A DNA stretch of 64,000 bases. Source: Salticus scenicus (taxonomy: Eukaryota; Arthropoda; Arachnida; Araneae; Salticidae). The notes under the pieces are model-generated. The model ran no database searches. It was not told where the DNA came from and saw only the letters and a list, made by a program, of their open reading frames with translations. The stretch spans positions 322,800,738 to 322,864,737 of the forward strand of contig OZ005652.1 of the NCBI GenBank assembly GCA_963930645.1, in the 5' to 3' direction. Below are positions 35,678 to 48,798 of this stretch, piece after piece. The position numbers and the translations under genes were made by a program. Numbering within the stretch: the stretch's first letter is position 1; every line of letters begins with the position of its first letter.

Positions 35678-36661
35678 ATATAGTAATACAATAATAAAAT
35701 ATATTAATATCAGTGCAAAATTTTATGAAATTCAAAGATGATTCAACCTCAGCATTAAAACAATTATTCAGATCATAATCGCAGACCACTCATATCAAAT
35801 CAGAAAAGAATTAAAGATAAATCGAAATGAATTTTGGAGATGAGAAAAAAGCATGATTTGCATTCCAACGTTTTCAAGGGCCTGGTAGAATGCAAATATG
35901 CTAAGAAATGGATGTTTTTCTGTCACAAAGAAAGCAAAAGCTAAGAATTTCTTTGTTCACAGGCCCGAAACATCCATTGAAAATCCATAAAAAGAAGATC
36001 AAAATCACAATATTACCTGAAATAATCCTAAGACATATTTATTGGAGATTGAAATAAACATACAAAATTACTTAATAAAATATATTTGAAACTGATTCAA
36101 ATACAAGATACCCATGTGAAAAAACCAGAAAAATTCAATCCAGAAAAACTAAGATACAATGCACATGTAAAATTTAACAATCAGAACTCAGTTAAACACA
36201 CAGTTAATCAGGTCAAAATTGCAGTGACCATTGAGTAATAAAGGATGCGCAGTGTTATTCAGGTAAATTAAGGATTCATACGTATTCAGATCCTAAAAAA
36301 AGCAGATTATTATTCATAATTATTTTAGCATGATAGTGCTGCCATCTAGATTATTGAGATGAAAATAATAGTAAAATAAAATAGAATGAATTATTCATAA
36401 TTATTTTAATGTGAATAATAGTAATAAAAATAAAAATTATAAATAAATAATAAATAATAATATTTACAATAATAAAATAAATAAATAAATGATTAAAAGA
36501 ATTTTTGAATCAAGTGTTTGGGATAGCCATTAATTAATGCTAATTTTTTAAAAAATCGAAATTGTACTTTTTGATGTTTATCAGACACTAAATTTTTGAT
36601 ACGTAGATTAAAATTAAGAAGAATATTGACAAATACAGATTTATGTAAACATGTTTGAAAA
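35678..36661 (-). repeat. Upstream truncated copy of the Penelope-like 3' end (pLTR)
   Basis: A near-identical direct copy of 23763-24745. It ends at 36661 inside the RT C-terminal codons and then joins (AT)n plus unrelated sequence. This head-to-tail partial copy is the standard Penelope-like arrangement. Confidence 0.92.
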
Positions 36662-38471
36662 TATATATATTCACATAATTATGCTAATAACGAATATATG
36701 AAAATGGTATCATGAGACCTAGCCTCATATGGTGTTGTCCTGTATGCTTGTGTGTACATATTAACTGATGTACAAGCTGATCTTATGTATCTTAACTGAT
36801 AAATGAGTTTAAAAAGGCTAGTCTTATATTATTCCATTATATATATATATATATATATATGCGTGAGTGTGTGTATATAAAATGTTAGTAAAATATTAAG
36901 ATTGTATATAAATGTAAAAAAGATGAACAAATACTCCAGAAATTAGAAATATATATATGGAATAGCTCTAAAAAAATTAAAAGCACAGATTTTCAATCTT
37001 TAAAACAACAAAAATATGTGGTTTATTATCTATAGGTATATAAGGTTTACTGACTTAAGAAGGATATGAAGATATAAGGTTAACTGAATTTGCGTAAAAC
37101 ACATTTATATAAAATTAATTTTTAAACACGCACAAAACTATATAAAACAGAAAAAAAAAATACTATATGCATTGCATATTAGAATTTTTTTTATTTAATT
37201 TAAATAAAAATAAAAATCATTTAAATGGAGCTGATGTATTTCTAGAAAATGTTTCCTACGCGCAAGAGACAGGATGAGTCCAAAGGCTTGGAGGTGTGCC
37301 AAATTGACTGATAGATTGGTATTTAGTAAACATTCAGTCATTCGGTGCTCCCTTATCACTTATTTTCTCTCAACGACAAGTGTCAAGGGTTATCACCCCT
37401 ATTATAATACTAGACTCGTTCATACGGCACCTGCACAGAGGCTCCCATGGTTACAAGAAAGTGGTTAAAGAATAAATTGATAAAGATTTGCAATTCGTGT
37501 TAAATACAAAAATACAAATAAAAGAAAATTGGGAAAAAATTAAGGATATCTGTATATATATACACATAAGAAAGAAGCTATGTCTATATCTTCTTTCGAA
37601 TTATTTCATTTTTTACTTATTTTCTTAGCTATGGATTGTAATTCTTAGATATAGATGACTTCGTTTATGAGTTGTTGAAGTTTTGAATAGGCAGTTACTT
37701 TAAAAAAAATAATAATGAAGATTAGTATGTATTTAATGTTTATATTTAAATTTTAATATTTGTAATCAAAAATGAACCAATTGTTCATCATGGAAACGTA
37801 TGTTTCGCAAGAATATTATTTTTGTCGTCCATGATTCAATTAAGCTTATCCCCGCATCTCATATTACCATTTTGTTTTTCTTTTAGCATCATTATTCTGG
37901 ATTTAGGACCAATGTTCCGCCAGTGAGTTGCAAATGCTAGATGAATAACTTGCATCGCATTCCAAGTGGAAGTTCCTAAAAAACGTGTGTAAACTGAAAG
38001 GTCACTTTTATATTACAACAACAACAATAATAATAATAATAATAATGCTTTTACTAATATTATTTGCAGAACCTTTCGAAAATATTAAATTAATGCGCAA
38101 ATATAAAGAATAATAATTTATTACCGTTTCATTAAATTACTTCTAGTTGTAATGATCTATAAAGAAAAAAAAAACTCCAAAATATTCGCAATTTTGCAAC
38201 GTGTTTAAACTTATCACAAAGTGCATTTCTGATTTTCTAGAGTGTAATTTCTGTCTATAAGCCGTTTTATTTTTGTAAAATTATTAAAATAATTTCTCAT
38301 ACACTTTATAGCATTACAAATAAGCTCTTATATATAAAGACTCTTTAAATAAAATATAAAATATGTGTCAATGAAACAATGCTAGCAATTTAAATGAATA
38401 TTGTTCGGTTAAATGGGGGAGGGGGGGGGTATCGTTCACTTTTATTTAACAAAACTACTTACAACATTTTT

Positions 38472-38508
<37 letters not shown>

Positions 38509-38710
38509 TTTTGCTTAGAATTTTTTTTTTTTTTTTTTTTTTGCTCTATTTTGCTATTTTTATTGTATTATTTTTGATATCTGTATTTAAAATATGAAGA
38601 AAATAAAAATTGTGTTTATGATTTTGGTATAAGGTCGATACATAGATAAGTTGAATGAACAATTTTCAAAAAGTAATTTATTAGACGTTATACTTCAGAA
38701 AGAGAAAAAA
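36662..38710. other. AT-rich non-coding DNA
   Basis: (AT)n at about 36839-36860, short GT runs after it, (AAT)n near 38023-38045, a G-run at about 38415-38429, and poly-T at about 38468-38505 and 38522-38542. The 64-codon frame at 37274-37468 shows no domain. Confidence 0.5.
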
Positions 38711-39722
38711 AATCTGGAGTGACTCCACTCGGCTTTCCGAACATTGAGTAATTAACAGTTTTGTAGATAAAGGAAAGAAAGAGGAGTTGTTAAAAAAACA
38801 AAAGAGAGAAAACCATAATAGAGTGTTTGAGTATTTCTCTCCATATGCTACACGATGTTTTATTTAACGCTACTGAAATTTGAGCCCATAGATCATAATG
38901 ATAAAGAATTTTTCGTTGTGTCCCTGTAAAAACATATAAATGCTAGATTAACCAAAATGCTTATAGTTAGTAGAAACAGTGATTTATAATATTCATATAA
39001 ATTTTCAGCTCAATTGAATAAGGCGTTTAGATTCTATCGCACTTAAAAATTTGGTCCCATTTTCCATAATGATAAAGAATTTTCCTTTGTGCCCCAGTAA
39101 AAATAGTGTAAGTGCATTCACCAAAATCTATACAGTTCGTGCAACTGTGACCTATAACATGTGTACAAATTTTTTGCTCAGATTAATAAGGCGTTTAGAC
39201 GCTATCACACTTTTAAAAATTTGGACCCATGGGCCAAAATGATAAAGAATTTTTCCTTGGATCCCTGTAAAAAAACTATAAGTGCTAGATTCTCCAAATC
39301 TATACAGATTGAGTATCTTTGACCTATAATATGTGTATAACTGTTTTGCTCAATTGAATAAGGCGTTTAGATGCTGTCGCACTTTTAAGATTTTGGTCCC
39401 ATAGTCCATAATGATAAAGAATTTGTCTTTGTGTCCCTGTAAAAAAGCTATAAGTGCTAGATTCACCAAAATCAATAGGGTTAATTATGGTGACTTACAA
39501 TATACATACCAACTTTCAGCTTATTGGAACAAATCTTTTAGGCGCTAGCGTGTTCACTCACAGACATACACACATACATACACACACACATACATACATC
39601 ATCGCAAAAATAGTGAAAACGGACTCAGGGGACCTCGAAACGTATAGAAACATAAAAATCTCAAATTCGGATTTTTGACATGATTACAATACTTTCCTCA
39701 CTATAGCATTCGGAAAGTAAAA
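38711..39722 (+). mobile_element. Satellite-carrying element, family 2 (171-bp units)
   Basis: The 5' end is AATCTGGAGTGACTCCACTC followed by CTTTCCGAA at 38733-38741. The body is a tandem array in which ATAATGATAAAGAATTT-type phrases start near 38894, 39065, 39235 and 39407, at 171, 170 and 172 bp. Then come (CA)n/(CATA)n at about 39560-39600, a tail with GGACTCAGGGGACCTCGAAA, and a terminal hairpin TACTTTCC (39690-39697)/GGAAAGTA (39712-39719). TTCGGAAAG at 39709-39717 is the exact inverse of the 5' CTTTCCGAA. No coding capacity. The tail phrase GGACTCAG.GGACCTC.AAAC is shared with family 1. Confidence 0.82.
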
Positions 39723-39780
39723 AGAGAGTTAAGATATAAATTGAATTTGAATAACATTATATGATTTAAGAATAATGTCT

Positions 39781-39910
39781 TGTAGTTGGCTTGTTGGTTG
39801 GGTTTTACGTCGCACTAGTGCTGCGCAAATGAGCAATTGACGACGGTCTGGGGCACACCCCTAGAGGTGTTCCGAAGACATGCCGTCACAATTTTAATCC
39901 TCCATGGAAG
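39781..39910 (+). repeat. Possible SINE or dispersed repeat
   Basis: A compact, less AT-rich block (GTTGGTTGGGTTTTACGTCG...GCGCAAATGAGCAATTGACG...CCGAAGACATGCCGTC) in otherwise AT-rich DNA. It looks like a dispersed repeat but has no tRNA-type box I can defend. Confidence 0.3.
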
Positions 39911-40389
39911 GGTAATGTCTTGAGATTTAACGACAAATTTCTTATTAAAAAATTACTGTTATTTCAAGAAGAGCATTTTTCATATAAGCATTATTATTAT
40001 CATTTTGTGTGGGTGTGTCTATGTTTTCAAAAAATTTGATAATTTGATTTCTGTAAAAATAAGTACAAGGTTTTGTATTAGAATTACTTTGTTTTATGTT
40101 AGACCAGACATGAAAGATGAAGAATTCCGGTGAAATAGGACACACATATATATATATATTGATGAATCTTATACTATTAAGTGAGCAATATTTGTATATT
40201 TATGTATATTTCACTGTTCTCGAAAACGGTAGCTCGGACAGTCAACAAAAAGGTGACCTCCGAAGGGTCATTGTGCACATCGAAGTCAGATTTTCGAATT
40301 TTTAATTAGTTTTCTTTTAATTAATAGAAATATGAAAATAGAACTTCCCATTTCTATAATGACGCACAATGGAGAATCTTAGGAGAGAT

Positions 40390-40667
40390 AATCGCAGCTA
40401 TCGTAGATCACAAGTCCGATCGTGCACTCCGCAGCAAAAGTATCCGAGCACTAGCAATAATCCCCGTCTTAAAAAAGTACACTTAACACTGCTTTGTTAA
40501 ATAAATCCTTATTGAATTATGTTCTTAGTCTGACTCAGAACATGATTCTACAAGGATTTATTTAACAAAGCAGTATTAAGTGTACTTTTTTTAGACAAGG
40601 ATTATTGCTAGTGCTCGGATACTTTTGCTGCGGAGTGTACGATCTGACTTGTGATCTGACTGCGATT
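40390..40667. mobile_element. Palindromic MITE, copy 1 of a three-member family
   Basis: Arms GATCACAAGTC.GATCGTGCAC...GCAGCAAAAGTATCCGAGCA are inverted and meet near CTTAGTCTGACTCAGAAC. An outer pair AATCGCAG/CTGCGATT extends the structure. The core (GTACACTTAA, TTTGTTAAATAAATCC, GATTATTGCTAGTGCTCGG) is shared with the copies at 50322 and 50830. Confidence 0.85.
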
Positions 40668-40699
40668 GTTACAATAGTATGCCTCTCTTATTTGATTTT

Positions 40700-41480
40700 C
40701 ATTGATTTGAGTGTATTTTACATTGAACTACAGCTGTGTTATCAGGAATTACAAGAGATTTGATTGGTTTATTTAATTTTCATTGATTTGAGAGTATTTT
40801 ACGTTGAACTAGAGCTACGTTAGGAGGAATTACGAGAGACTTGGTGCTGAATGGTGAATGATCATGAATGCTGAAATAGCATATGTCCATCTGACAAAGG
40901 GGAAAAAACGCATTGCCGACTCGTTTGAACTGTCCTACAGAGCGCCCTCTACCACCTTGATGCAGCATTTCCGGACACGTATTCTACTTTAAATCCTTTT
41001 ATATTCATTCCCTCTGATCCACTTTAAATTTTGGCCAGATATTTTCTGATCATCTTGCACATATAGCGGAAGTATTTGATTATGGAATATCATTTCTATT
41101 TGAAATCACCATAATAGTTTGTATCATTGTGAATTCGATTATTCCAAACTTACAAACTTGTTAATAGGAATTAATGCTTTTATGTTACAAAAAATACTCG
41201 CATTGCCGACTTGTTTCGACTGTACTACAGAGTGATCTCTACCACCTTGACGCAGCATTTCCGGACACGTATTCCACTTTAAATCCTTTTATATTCATTC
41301 CCTCTGATCCCCTTTAAATTTTGGCTAGATATTTTTCGATCATCTTGCACATAGGGAAAGTAGGTGATTATGGAATACCATTCCTATTTGAAATCACCAT
41401 AATAACTTGGATCATTGTGAATTCGATTATTCCAAACTTTCAAGCTTGTTAATGGCTATTGATCTTTTTATGTTACAAAA
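40700..41480. repeat. Tandem duplications (81-bp and 290-bp units)
   Basis: ATTGATTTGAG.GTATTTTAC.TTGAACTA recurs at 40701 and 40782. CATTGCCGACT.GTTT...GCAGCATTTCCGGACACGTA recurs at 40911 and 41201, a 290-bp offset, with conserved sequence through TTATTCCAAACTT. The 62-codon minus-strand frame here is a repeat artefact. Confidence 0.8.
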
Positions 41481-41499
41481 AAATAGAGTTTACATGCTA

Positions 41500-41684
41500 A
41501 ATTTTTAGTTAAGAAATTTGTTTTCCTGTAATATAGACCAAGCAGGTAATACGGGATTGTTATAAAGGGAAATATGGAATATCCCCATTTCCTTAAAGGC
41601 GAATATCAAATAGTGTGCGTAGAATTTTAAAAAAATCATGAATATTTGCCATATTAACATTTTATTTCAATATTATCATTAAAG

Positions 41685-41715
<31 letters not shown>

Positions 41716-42240
41716 AGAATTGAAAAAATTATCAACATTTATGTTATGCAAAAATTACAATTAATGTTGGAATAGTTGGTATTCCATATTACCCGAACGC
41801 CATCATGGAGAACAAATCAACTTCAATCGCATGTTGGTAGAAATAAACCCATGAAAATCAGACTAACTACTAACTAGCCCAACTCCCCTACCAGAATTGA
41901 CACTGCGTTTTCACTCATTTTACTGTTCCTTAAATAGATTACAGGATTCGTAATACTTACATTCAGAAATTCTGGATCTTGATAAACTAAAGAACTGGTA
42001 CAAGACAAAAACTGATCTTCTCAAGGGAAATACAGTTCATATTTCAGCCACAGTGAAGTCGTTTGACATGCAATAGGTTGCAGTACAGTGCTGCAACCTA
42101 ATTGTATAGTACTGGAACCTATTTACTTCAATCTCTAGGTTGCAGTACTGTATAGATGAGATACAACGGTGTTCCATTTTACCCGAATATTCCATATTCC
42201 GCACCATTCTTCTGTACCTATAGAGAGAGACAAAGAGACA
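41500..42240. other. Probable decayed TIR element with repeated TTCCATATTACCCGAA motif
   Basis: TTCCATATTACCCGAA (41782-41797) and TTCCATTTTACCCGAATATTC (from 42172) recall the terminal-motif repetition at 15.95 and 44.93 kb. GGGAAATATGGAATATCCCC lies at about 41568. A 10-bp hairpin TAGGTTGCAG-TACAGTG-CTGCAACCTA spans 42074-42100. Poly-A lies at about 41684-41714. Boundaries are unresolved. Confidence 0.3.
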
Positions 42241-43427
42241 GAGGGGAGTTGGGGTGTCACGGGATAGTCTCGTTTAATATAAGCAAAGAATAAATTCTTA
42301 ATTGAAAAACTGTAGTATTAGCAGGCCTTTTATAATATTTTCTAAACAGATTTTGTGTATATTCTGTATTTTAGGGGATGTGGCAGTAACATGTGTTCGT
42401 AGTCTCAGTTTGTATTAAGGTGTTTATATTATGGTTTACAAGGAACCACAAACTTTTTCTCATATATTATGGATGTAAGGGGAATTGGTTAATGTAAATT
42501 TTTAGTGTTATGAGGATTTTTTTTATTGTACAGTATAGTGTGTGTGCAAAGCTTAAATGACATATAGAAATAAAGAAAGCATTTTTTTTTTTAAATTCTC
42601 TCATTAAACATAAGTCTAAAAACATGCTATTTTAAAGTTCTTTACTGCTAAGTTCAAAGCAAAATATATTTTTGTGGCCTTGCTGCTTTTAGATAATATA
42701 CAACGTTACACAAAAAGATCTAGTACTTTATTTTTATTTATTTATTTGTTTTTTTAATAAACAACAAAATACAAAATAATTTTTGAGAGGTTTCTTTTTT
42801 AATAATAATTTAAGAAAAGGGGTATTTTAAGCTGCGATCATGGATGCAAAAAACATTAGTTGATAAATTATGAAAAGATGAGTATAGTTGGAAATAGTTT
42901 ATAATCTAGATCTACCACAAAATATTCTTTCTTGTCTCAAGTAGAAATAATTTGAATATTCTTACAATGACCAATGTTTTTCACATGTTCTGTTTATTTG
43001 GAATGTCTAGAAAATTTAATTCAACTCCTATTTCAATATGAAAAATATTTTTTTTTTTTTTTTTTTTTAAGCCACACTACTTGAAACTCAAAATTTTAAG
43101 TGTTTGCATCATTCTTCGTTAACTTGTTAACTAGAACTTAAACTAAACTAGTACTTAATTTTCAATTTACTTGATTAATAAAATTTTAACATTTTCCTTA
43201 CAAAAAACACATAAAGTGTTGTATTTTATCTATTTATTAATTAATTAATTTATTTTTTGCGAAAATAAATAAAGAATTCTTAATTTTGAAACTTTTTAGA
43301 CTTTTTTTAAACAGTTTTGAAAACGTAATTATATTTGAAGATTTTTTTATTCAAGTATTTTATATTTATTTTAATCGTATTATTATTATTTATTAAGTAG
43401 ACTAGCATACTCTAATATGTATACACA
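42241..43427. other. AT-rich non-coding DNA
   Basis: Homopolymers (about 43046-43068) and AT-rich sequence only; no gene. Confidence 0.5.
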
Positions 43428-44105
43428 TCTATCTATCTATAATAATAAAGGAAGATGTCTGTCTCTCTGTCTGTCTGAGCGCCTATACGTTCAGCCCCTA
43501 CTGAACATAGAAGTATATAAAATTTGACATACGGGTGCTCAGACGTCTTCCCCTGGGGATAGTGAAAACAGAATTTAAAAGTTTTAATTAGTTCCGGAGA
43601 TATTAATTAAAACGTCAACCTATGTCTAATCAAAAAGCGAGCGGATCATATTTTTTACCCTCTAAGTAGAATCCAGCGAATTCCTTAAAAGAAGAAGCAC
43701 AGAGGGAAAAATTCGCGTTTTTTTGAAAAGCGATGCCTCCTCAACGATTCGAGATATTGAAAATACGCCTGTACTACGAGAAAGAGGATTTATTACCGAT
43801 TCTTATGATACAATTCTTTTTTGAAAAATACTAATTTTTTTATATTAAAAAAAAAATTAAAAGGGCCCAAAATTTTTCTTTTTCTCGATCGTCTTTTTTG
43901 AATCACCCACTACGAAAGAGTAAATGTACCATTTCTTAACAACCGGTATATTTTGAAAGGTCATTTAATCCTCTTTCGAACTACATAAATACTTTAACAA
44001 AATACGGATTAGCGATCTACATTTTTAGATTTTACGAAACATCGCGTTTTTCACAAAACATTTTATAACTCAAAATCATTTAGAGGTAAATCATTTATAT
44101 AGTTA

Positions 44106-44153
<48 letters not shown>

Positions 44154-44491
44154 TTGTAAATTGATCTCGATGAAACGAAACAGATCTCAAAAGATTAAAA
44201 GATTATTTCAAAAACTGAATAAGTTATATTTTTTTTTAATTTTCGGCATCCCTGTACTTTTCCATAAAATTCTGAATCCCGCTTATCGCGTTTGCCGATT
44301 GATTCGTATTACAATTCGTGATATTTTGGTTACAATGGCAACTTCCATACGACTGTCTCGACAGTGGAGCGGAAAGAAAACTTCTGTTACTGATTGAGGT
44401 GACGTGTTTTTTGACTGGGATTAAAAATTGCAAAATTAAAAATTCTTCAAATTTAGGGGCGAACCCCGAAAGGCACCGCGAGTTGAGCTAG
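43428..44491 (+). mobile_element. Non-autonomous Helitron, 1,064 bp
   Basis: Starts TCTATCTATCTATAATAATA at 43428 after host A. Ends GAGCTAG at 44491 before host T, so both ends fit A|T insertion. A GGGG-CGAA-CCCC hairpin (44457-44468) lies about 20 nt before CTAG. It contains an (ATTT)n run at about 44105-44155. The overlapping 78- and 65-codon frames are not Rep or helicase. The 5' sequence differs from the autonomous copy at 34980, so it is another family or a distant deletion derivative. Confidence 0.8.
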
Positions 44492-44933
44492 TAAGATTCT
44501 ACATGATGGAATAAGATTTTGACGTGAGTTTATTAAACAACTGAATATTGGGAAAAAGCCACGATTTCTCGTGTGTTCCAGCTTAAATACCGCATATTTC
44601 GACGCGAACTGAAACTTTTCTTATGAATTCTAGTTGACCTTTTGTCACTAGTTGACCCGGACATATAGGATTTAGTATTTTGCAAGGTTTTGCCGCTTAT
44701 TTTGATGATTGCATCATTTTGATTCTAAAACTTATTCTTAAATCAGATTCCCGCGCTATGAAAATCTGAGGCAAAACCTATTTTACATGAGCAGAATAGA
44801 ATTCCCATTATTTGTTCTTAAAATTAAGATTTAATCTGAAATATTAATATTGAGTTATCACTTAATATTGATTTAAAATGCTAATTTAAAATCTTGATTA
44901 TTTTTATCCTTTCATATATATGTATATATATAT

Positions 44934-46824
44934 GGGAGATTGGGGGGAAATAGACCATGGGGTAAGATGGACTATTATCAATTTTGTTTACTTATTTTTT
45001 GGATTCGTATTTTGGTAAATAGATAACAGCACTGCAGTGATGATATTTATCTAGCAACTTCATGCCTAACTGAGAATTTATTCATTTTATTCGAAAAATT
45101 TAGTTTGTGGTGGCGAAAAGTAAATATTTCTAGCGAAACATTTTTTCTTTTCATCATTTGAGAATTGTGATGTGGAAGAGGTTATCAGCATAATAATGAG
45201 CCAAGGTCATCTATTATTATATTTAATGATTTTTAATAAAGATTTTTTTTTTTAATTGGTAACATTTGTTGTCAGAGTTCCATATGGAGTAAAATGGACC
45301 ACTAAGATCCAGTTCTCTGTCATAGTGTATGCATATAAGCAGATAATTTCGACGGGTGAAAATTCTATAATAGGTGCTTGTACAACGAAGTACATCTCAA
45401 TTACTAACTGAAATATCCCCATTAAAAAATAATGTCTTTCGAATTGCATCCCTTGCCGATAGCTTCCTTGCACAAGGCGACAACTAAATAAATAAAGGTG
45501 TATTAACAATTTTAACTAATACACAAGTAATATATATATATATATATTATTGAAGAAGAAGCATAAAAAAAAAAAAAAAAAAAAAGCCGCTTTAGTTAGA
45601 GCCAGAAGAAATTAAAATAAATAAACAAATAAATAATAATAAGAAGAAAATAAAATAAAAAATAAAAATATTAGCTTCTGCTAAAAATAAAATAAAATTG
45701 AAGTCTCACATAGTGTTCCAAGCAAAAATATGTATTAAAAAGGTCGATTGTTTCTAAGAATATGTTTTTAGTGGTACAAAATTCAGTGATAAGCCCTGTG
45801 GCAGAAATTTATTATGCTTTCTGCGACAAGTTTCATCAATACCAAAATCTTTTTGCAGGAATAGTTTGTGAAGTTAACAATTACGGATTCAAAATAAATT
45901 ATTTTTAAATAGTAAATAATATTCAGTATAACCAATGTATTTAAATTTTAACTAGGCACAAATGCATATATCTGCACTATTGCAAGAAAATACTCTTTTT
46001 TTTTTTTTTTTTTTTTTTTTAAGAAAGGTGAAAATAAATCTATTGATCTTAATTGCTTCAAATTTTTTGTTCACATTAATATACAATATTGTTTATAAAA
46101 TATTCAATGAATTCAAACCATAAAATGCAGTAACACATAAAAAATAATCTGAAAATTTTTGTAAGGCATTTAAATCATGAAATGTCTAAATTAAACAAAT
46201 GTTACAAAGACTTTAAACATTTCATTACTTTTTTAATATTAAATATATATATTTAAATACACAAATGCACTTATTTCGTAAGGTGCAAACCAAACAACAT
46301 AAAATGTAATACAGAACTCAAAATTTAAATACAACAAATTAAAAGTATAAATTAATATAGAATACTGAATATCATAATGAAATATAAATAATTTACAACA
46401 TTTATAGTTTTTGAGATTATTAGAAAGATGCAAGATAACATTCTAATACACAAGATTCATTTTTTGTATTATATACAAATAGCATAAAGATGTGTATTTG
46501 AAATCTAAAACATGTGATTTGACATTAAAGAATTGAGAATGTATAATTATACCATTATTTAAATACATAAAGTAAAAGAGAATACAAAATCGAAGTAACA
46601 CATTTATAGACAAAACATAATCGAAATATTTTCATACAGATTGAGGCAAGTGAAATATTTAATTCTTAAAAAAATGTTGAAATCTGAAATGTAACAGATT
46701 TTATGGATAAAATCTATAATAGAAAATAATGATTACAGATGAATGAAATAAATAAAAATCAATTAAAAGTAATATTTGATATTGATATCTATACGAATAA
46801 GTAAATAAAAATAAATAAATAAAA

Positions 46825-46876
<52 letters not shown>

Positions 46877-47531
46877 CAAAACCTTTGGTTTGATTTTTAT
46901 TAAAAATAACTTTAATTTGCAATATTTCAATTAAAAAAATAAACATTTTTTAAAAAATTCTAATGTCTAAAAAAATAAATGAACAAGCTGTAGAAACTAA
47001 CGATAAGAGTATTTTTGTAAAATAAATTAATAATTTTTTAACGACTTCATATGCTTAAACAACAAAATTTAAAGCTAAGAATTTTATTCACAATTAAAAT
47101 AATTAATGATTAGTAAAGAAAAAAATAAGAATATTACCAATTTTATAACTTAAGACACCCATTAATATTTATTGCTAAGATCTTTTACTACATATAAAAT
47201 GCTAAATATCAATAAAGTATTTTTAAGATTAATTTCTTAATTTTCTATTTTTTGAAGCAAGGTTTGAAGCTTCATTTTTTATTTTGCGCATAACTACAGA
47301 CGTTACAAATTTCCCCATAGTCTTATTTCTGTATATATTTGTGAAATGTATTGCATAGTTTGAACCAAACATTAAAATTAATGCAGCTTTAAAAAATGTA
47401 CGTGTATTTACTACCACGCACGTATGCACGCTTCGCATACATTAAAGAAAAAAAAAAAATCACTAGCTACAACTAATTTGTCGTGCGTAAATCAGAAAAT
47501 GTATGAAAATCGGTACAACAGCAATCACGCA

Positions 47532-47569
<38 letters not shown>

Positions 47570-48798
47570 CTGGATGCAGCTATTTTGCTATGCGTGAATC
47601 TGAAAATGCATGAAATATGAAATTCGGAAAATGGTCGCAAAGCCACATTCTTTCGAAAAAACATCTTTTTGCAATACAATAAATATGCACACGACACGAG
47701 CGGCAGGCGAGAGGCGAAAACAAAGTTTGGAGACACGAAAATGAAGTTCCGATGTGAAGAGGTCACCAGTGAAAAGTGTCGATACACCGAATTATATCAC
47801 CGCACCACGAATCGCTAATGCATGGCGTATCAAAGCTAACCCAAGTGAGTTACATCCGCTTTATCTCCTCTCGTTATTCAGGATTGAGGGGATCGTATCT
47901 GCAGAAACGAAAATTTGTTCTGCAGAACAGTTTATAAACCATTCTTTGAGTTTCTTTCTCTCTCTCGTTCTCTTTTTCTCTCTCTCTCTCTCTTAAAGAA
48001 AAAAAAAAAAAAAAAAAAACAATGTCAAAATTTATTTGACTTAAGTAAAATCTTTCTGCAAGGACATTTCTGTTTCTGCGACATTCTCGCCGTGTTTCTG
48101 CCACGGGGGTGATAAGTATATAATTTCACAGCAAGATGCTAATTTTAATACTAATAAAATAAGTGTAAATAAATTTTTGTCAAAAATTTGATGAAAAAGA
48201 GTTTTACATTTTGTTTGTATAATCGCAGAAATAATAGATAAAGAGGCTGTTTTTTGTGAGATCCATGCAACGAAAACTTCATCGAGATCACTATATTTTT
48301 CCTGAGAGTGTTGATATATCTCTTGTAAATTTTCATGTTATTGTAATGACGAGTCTTCCAGATCCTACAACTTTACAAGAAAATAACAGACTTTCAGCGA
48401 CACAGAAATCTTTTGGTATATCATTTTCTAATTTTAATGTTCATTAATATAATTTGTATGAATCGAAGATATAAATAAACAAATATAATATATTCTACAT
48501 TTTATACTATTAAAAAGCACACTACCATATTATACTTTTTAAATTTTACCTTTGGTCCATAAAACCCCATTCGCTGGTCAATTTTACCCTGCATTTGGGG
48601 TAAAATGGTCCACATTGTCAGTTACTATTAAAAAAATTATATTAAAGAACGTAAACATAATTATTACTTTTGACTGAATGCAATATAAACTCCAATATTT
48701 TTGTAATATGCACACATATTTTTAATACCCAAAAATCATTACTTTGTGAGTAAGCACGTAAAATGCTCAAAAGTGGTCAATTTTACCCTGGTCTCTTC
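44934..48798. mobile_element. Probable large TIR element with repeated GGGGTAAAATGGACCA motif
   Basis: The left end GGGAGATTGGGGGGAAATAG, then GACCATGGGGTAAGATGGAC, opposes the right end TGGTCAATTTTACCCTGGTC, then TCTTCTCTATA. Inner copies of the motif lie at 45286-45301, 48553-48568, 48575-48590 and 48597-48612, facing inward from both sides. I see no transposase. The interior (about 45.5-48.2 kb) is AT-rich, with poly-A/T, (AT)n at 46827-46872 and tandem debris, so later insertions are likely. Exact ends are uncertain because TA-rich DNA flanks both. Confidence 0.5.
47445..47620. repeat. Short tandem duplication split by poly-A
   Basis: AAATCACTAGCTACAACTAATTTG..GTGCGTAAATC.GAAAATGTATGAAA near 47457 is echoed by AAATCACTGGATGCAGCTATTTTG..ATGCGTGAATCTGAAAATGCATG near 47565, with A31 (about 47536-47566) between them. 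Confidence 0.6.

Larger units (their letters stand above)
23763..36661 (-). mobile_element. Permuted (Naiad-like) Penelope-like element with nested Helitron and satellite element
   Basis: Read on the minus strand the order is: a truncated upstream copy of the element's 3' end (36661-35678), a 5' leader (35677-29740, split by the Helitron), a GIY-YIG domain (29739-29314), a satellite-carrying insertion, the reverse transcriptase (26807-24577), and a 3' UTR to 23763. Without the two insertions the main copy is about 4.26 kb. A GIY-YIG endonuclease N-terminal to the RT is the reverse of classical Penelope order and defines the permuted Chlamys/Naiad group. The truncated head-to-tail copy upstream is the usual 'pLTR' arrangement of Penelope-like elements. 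Both outer ends abut (AT)n, so the target was probably an AT microsatellite. The two copies of the repeat look almost identical, which suggests a recent insertion. Confidence 0.88.

Noticed and set aside
44161..44433. Overlapping 78- and 65-codon frames on opposite strands
   Set aside because: They lie inside the non-autonomous Helitron and match no Rep or helicase motif.
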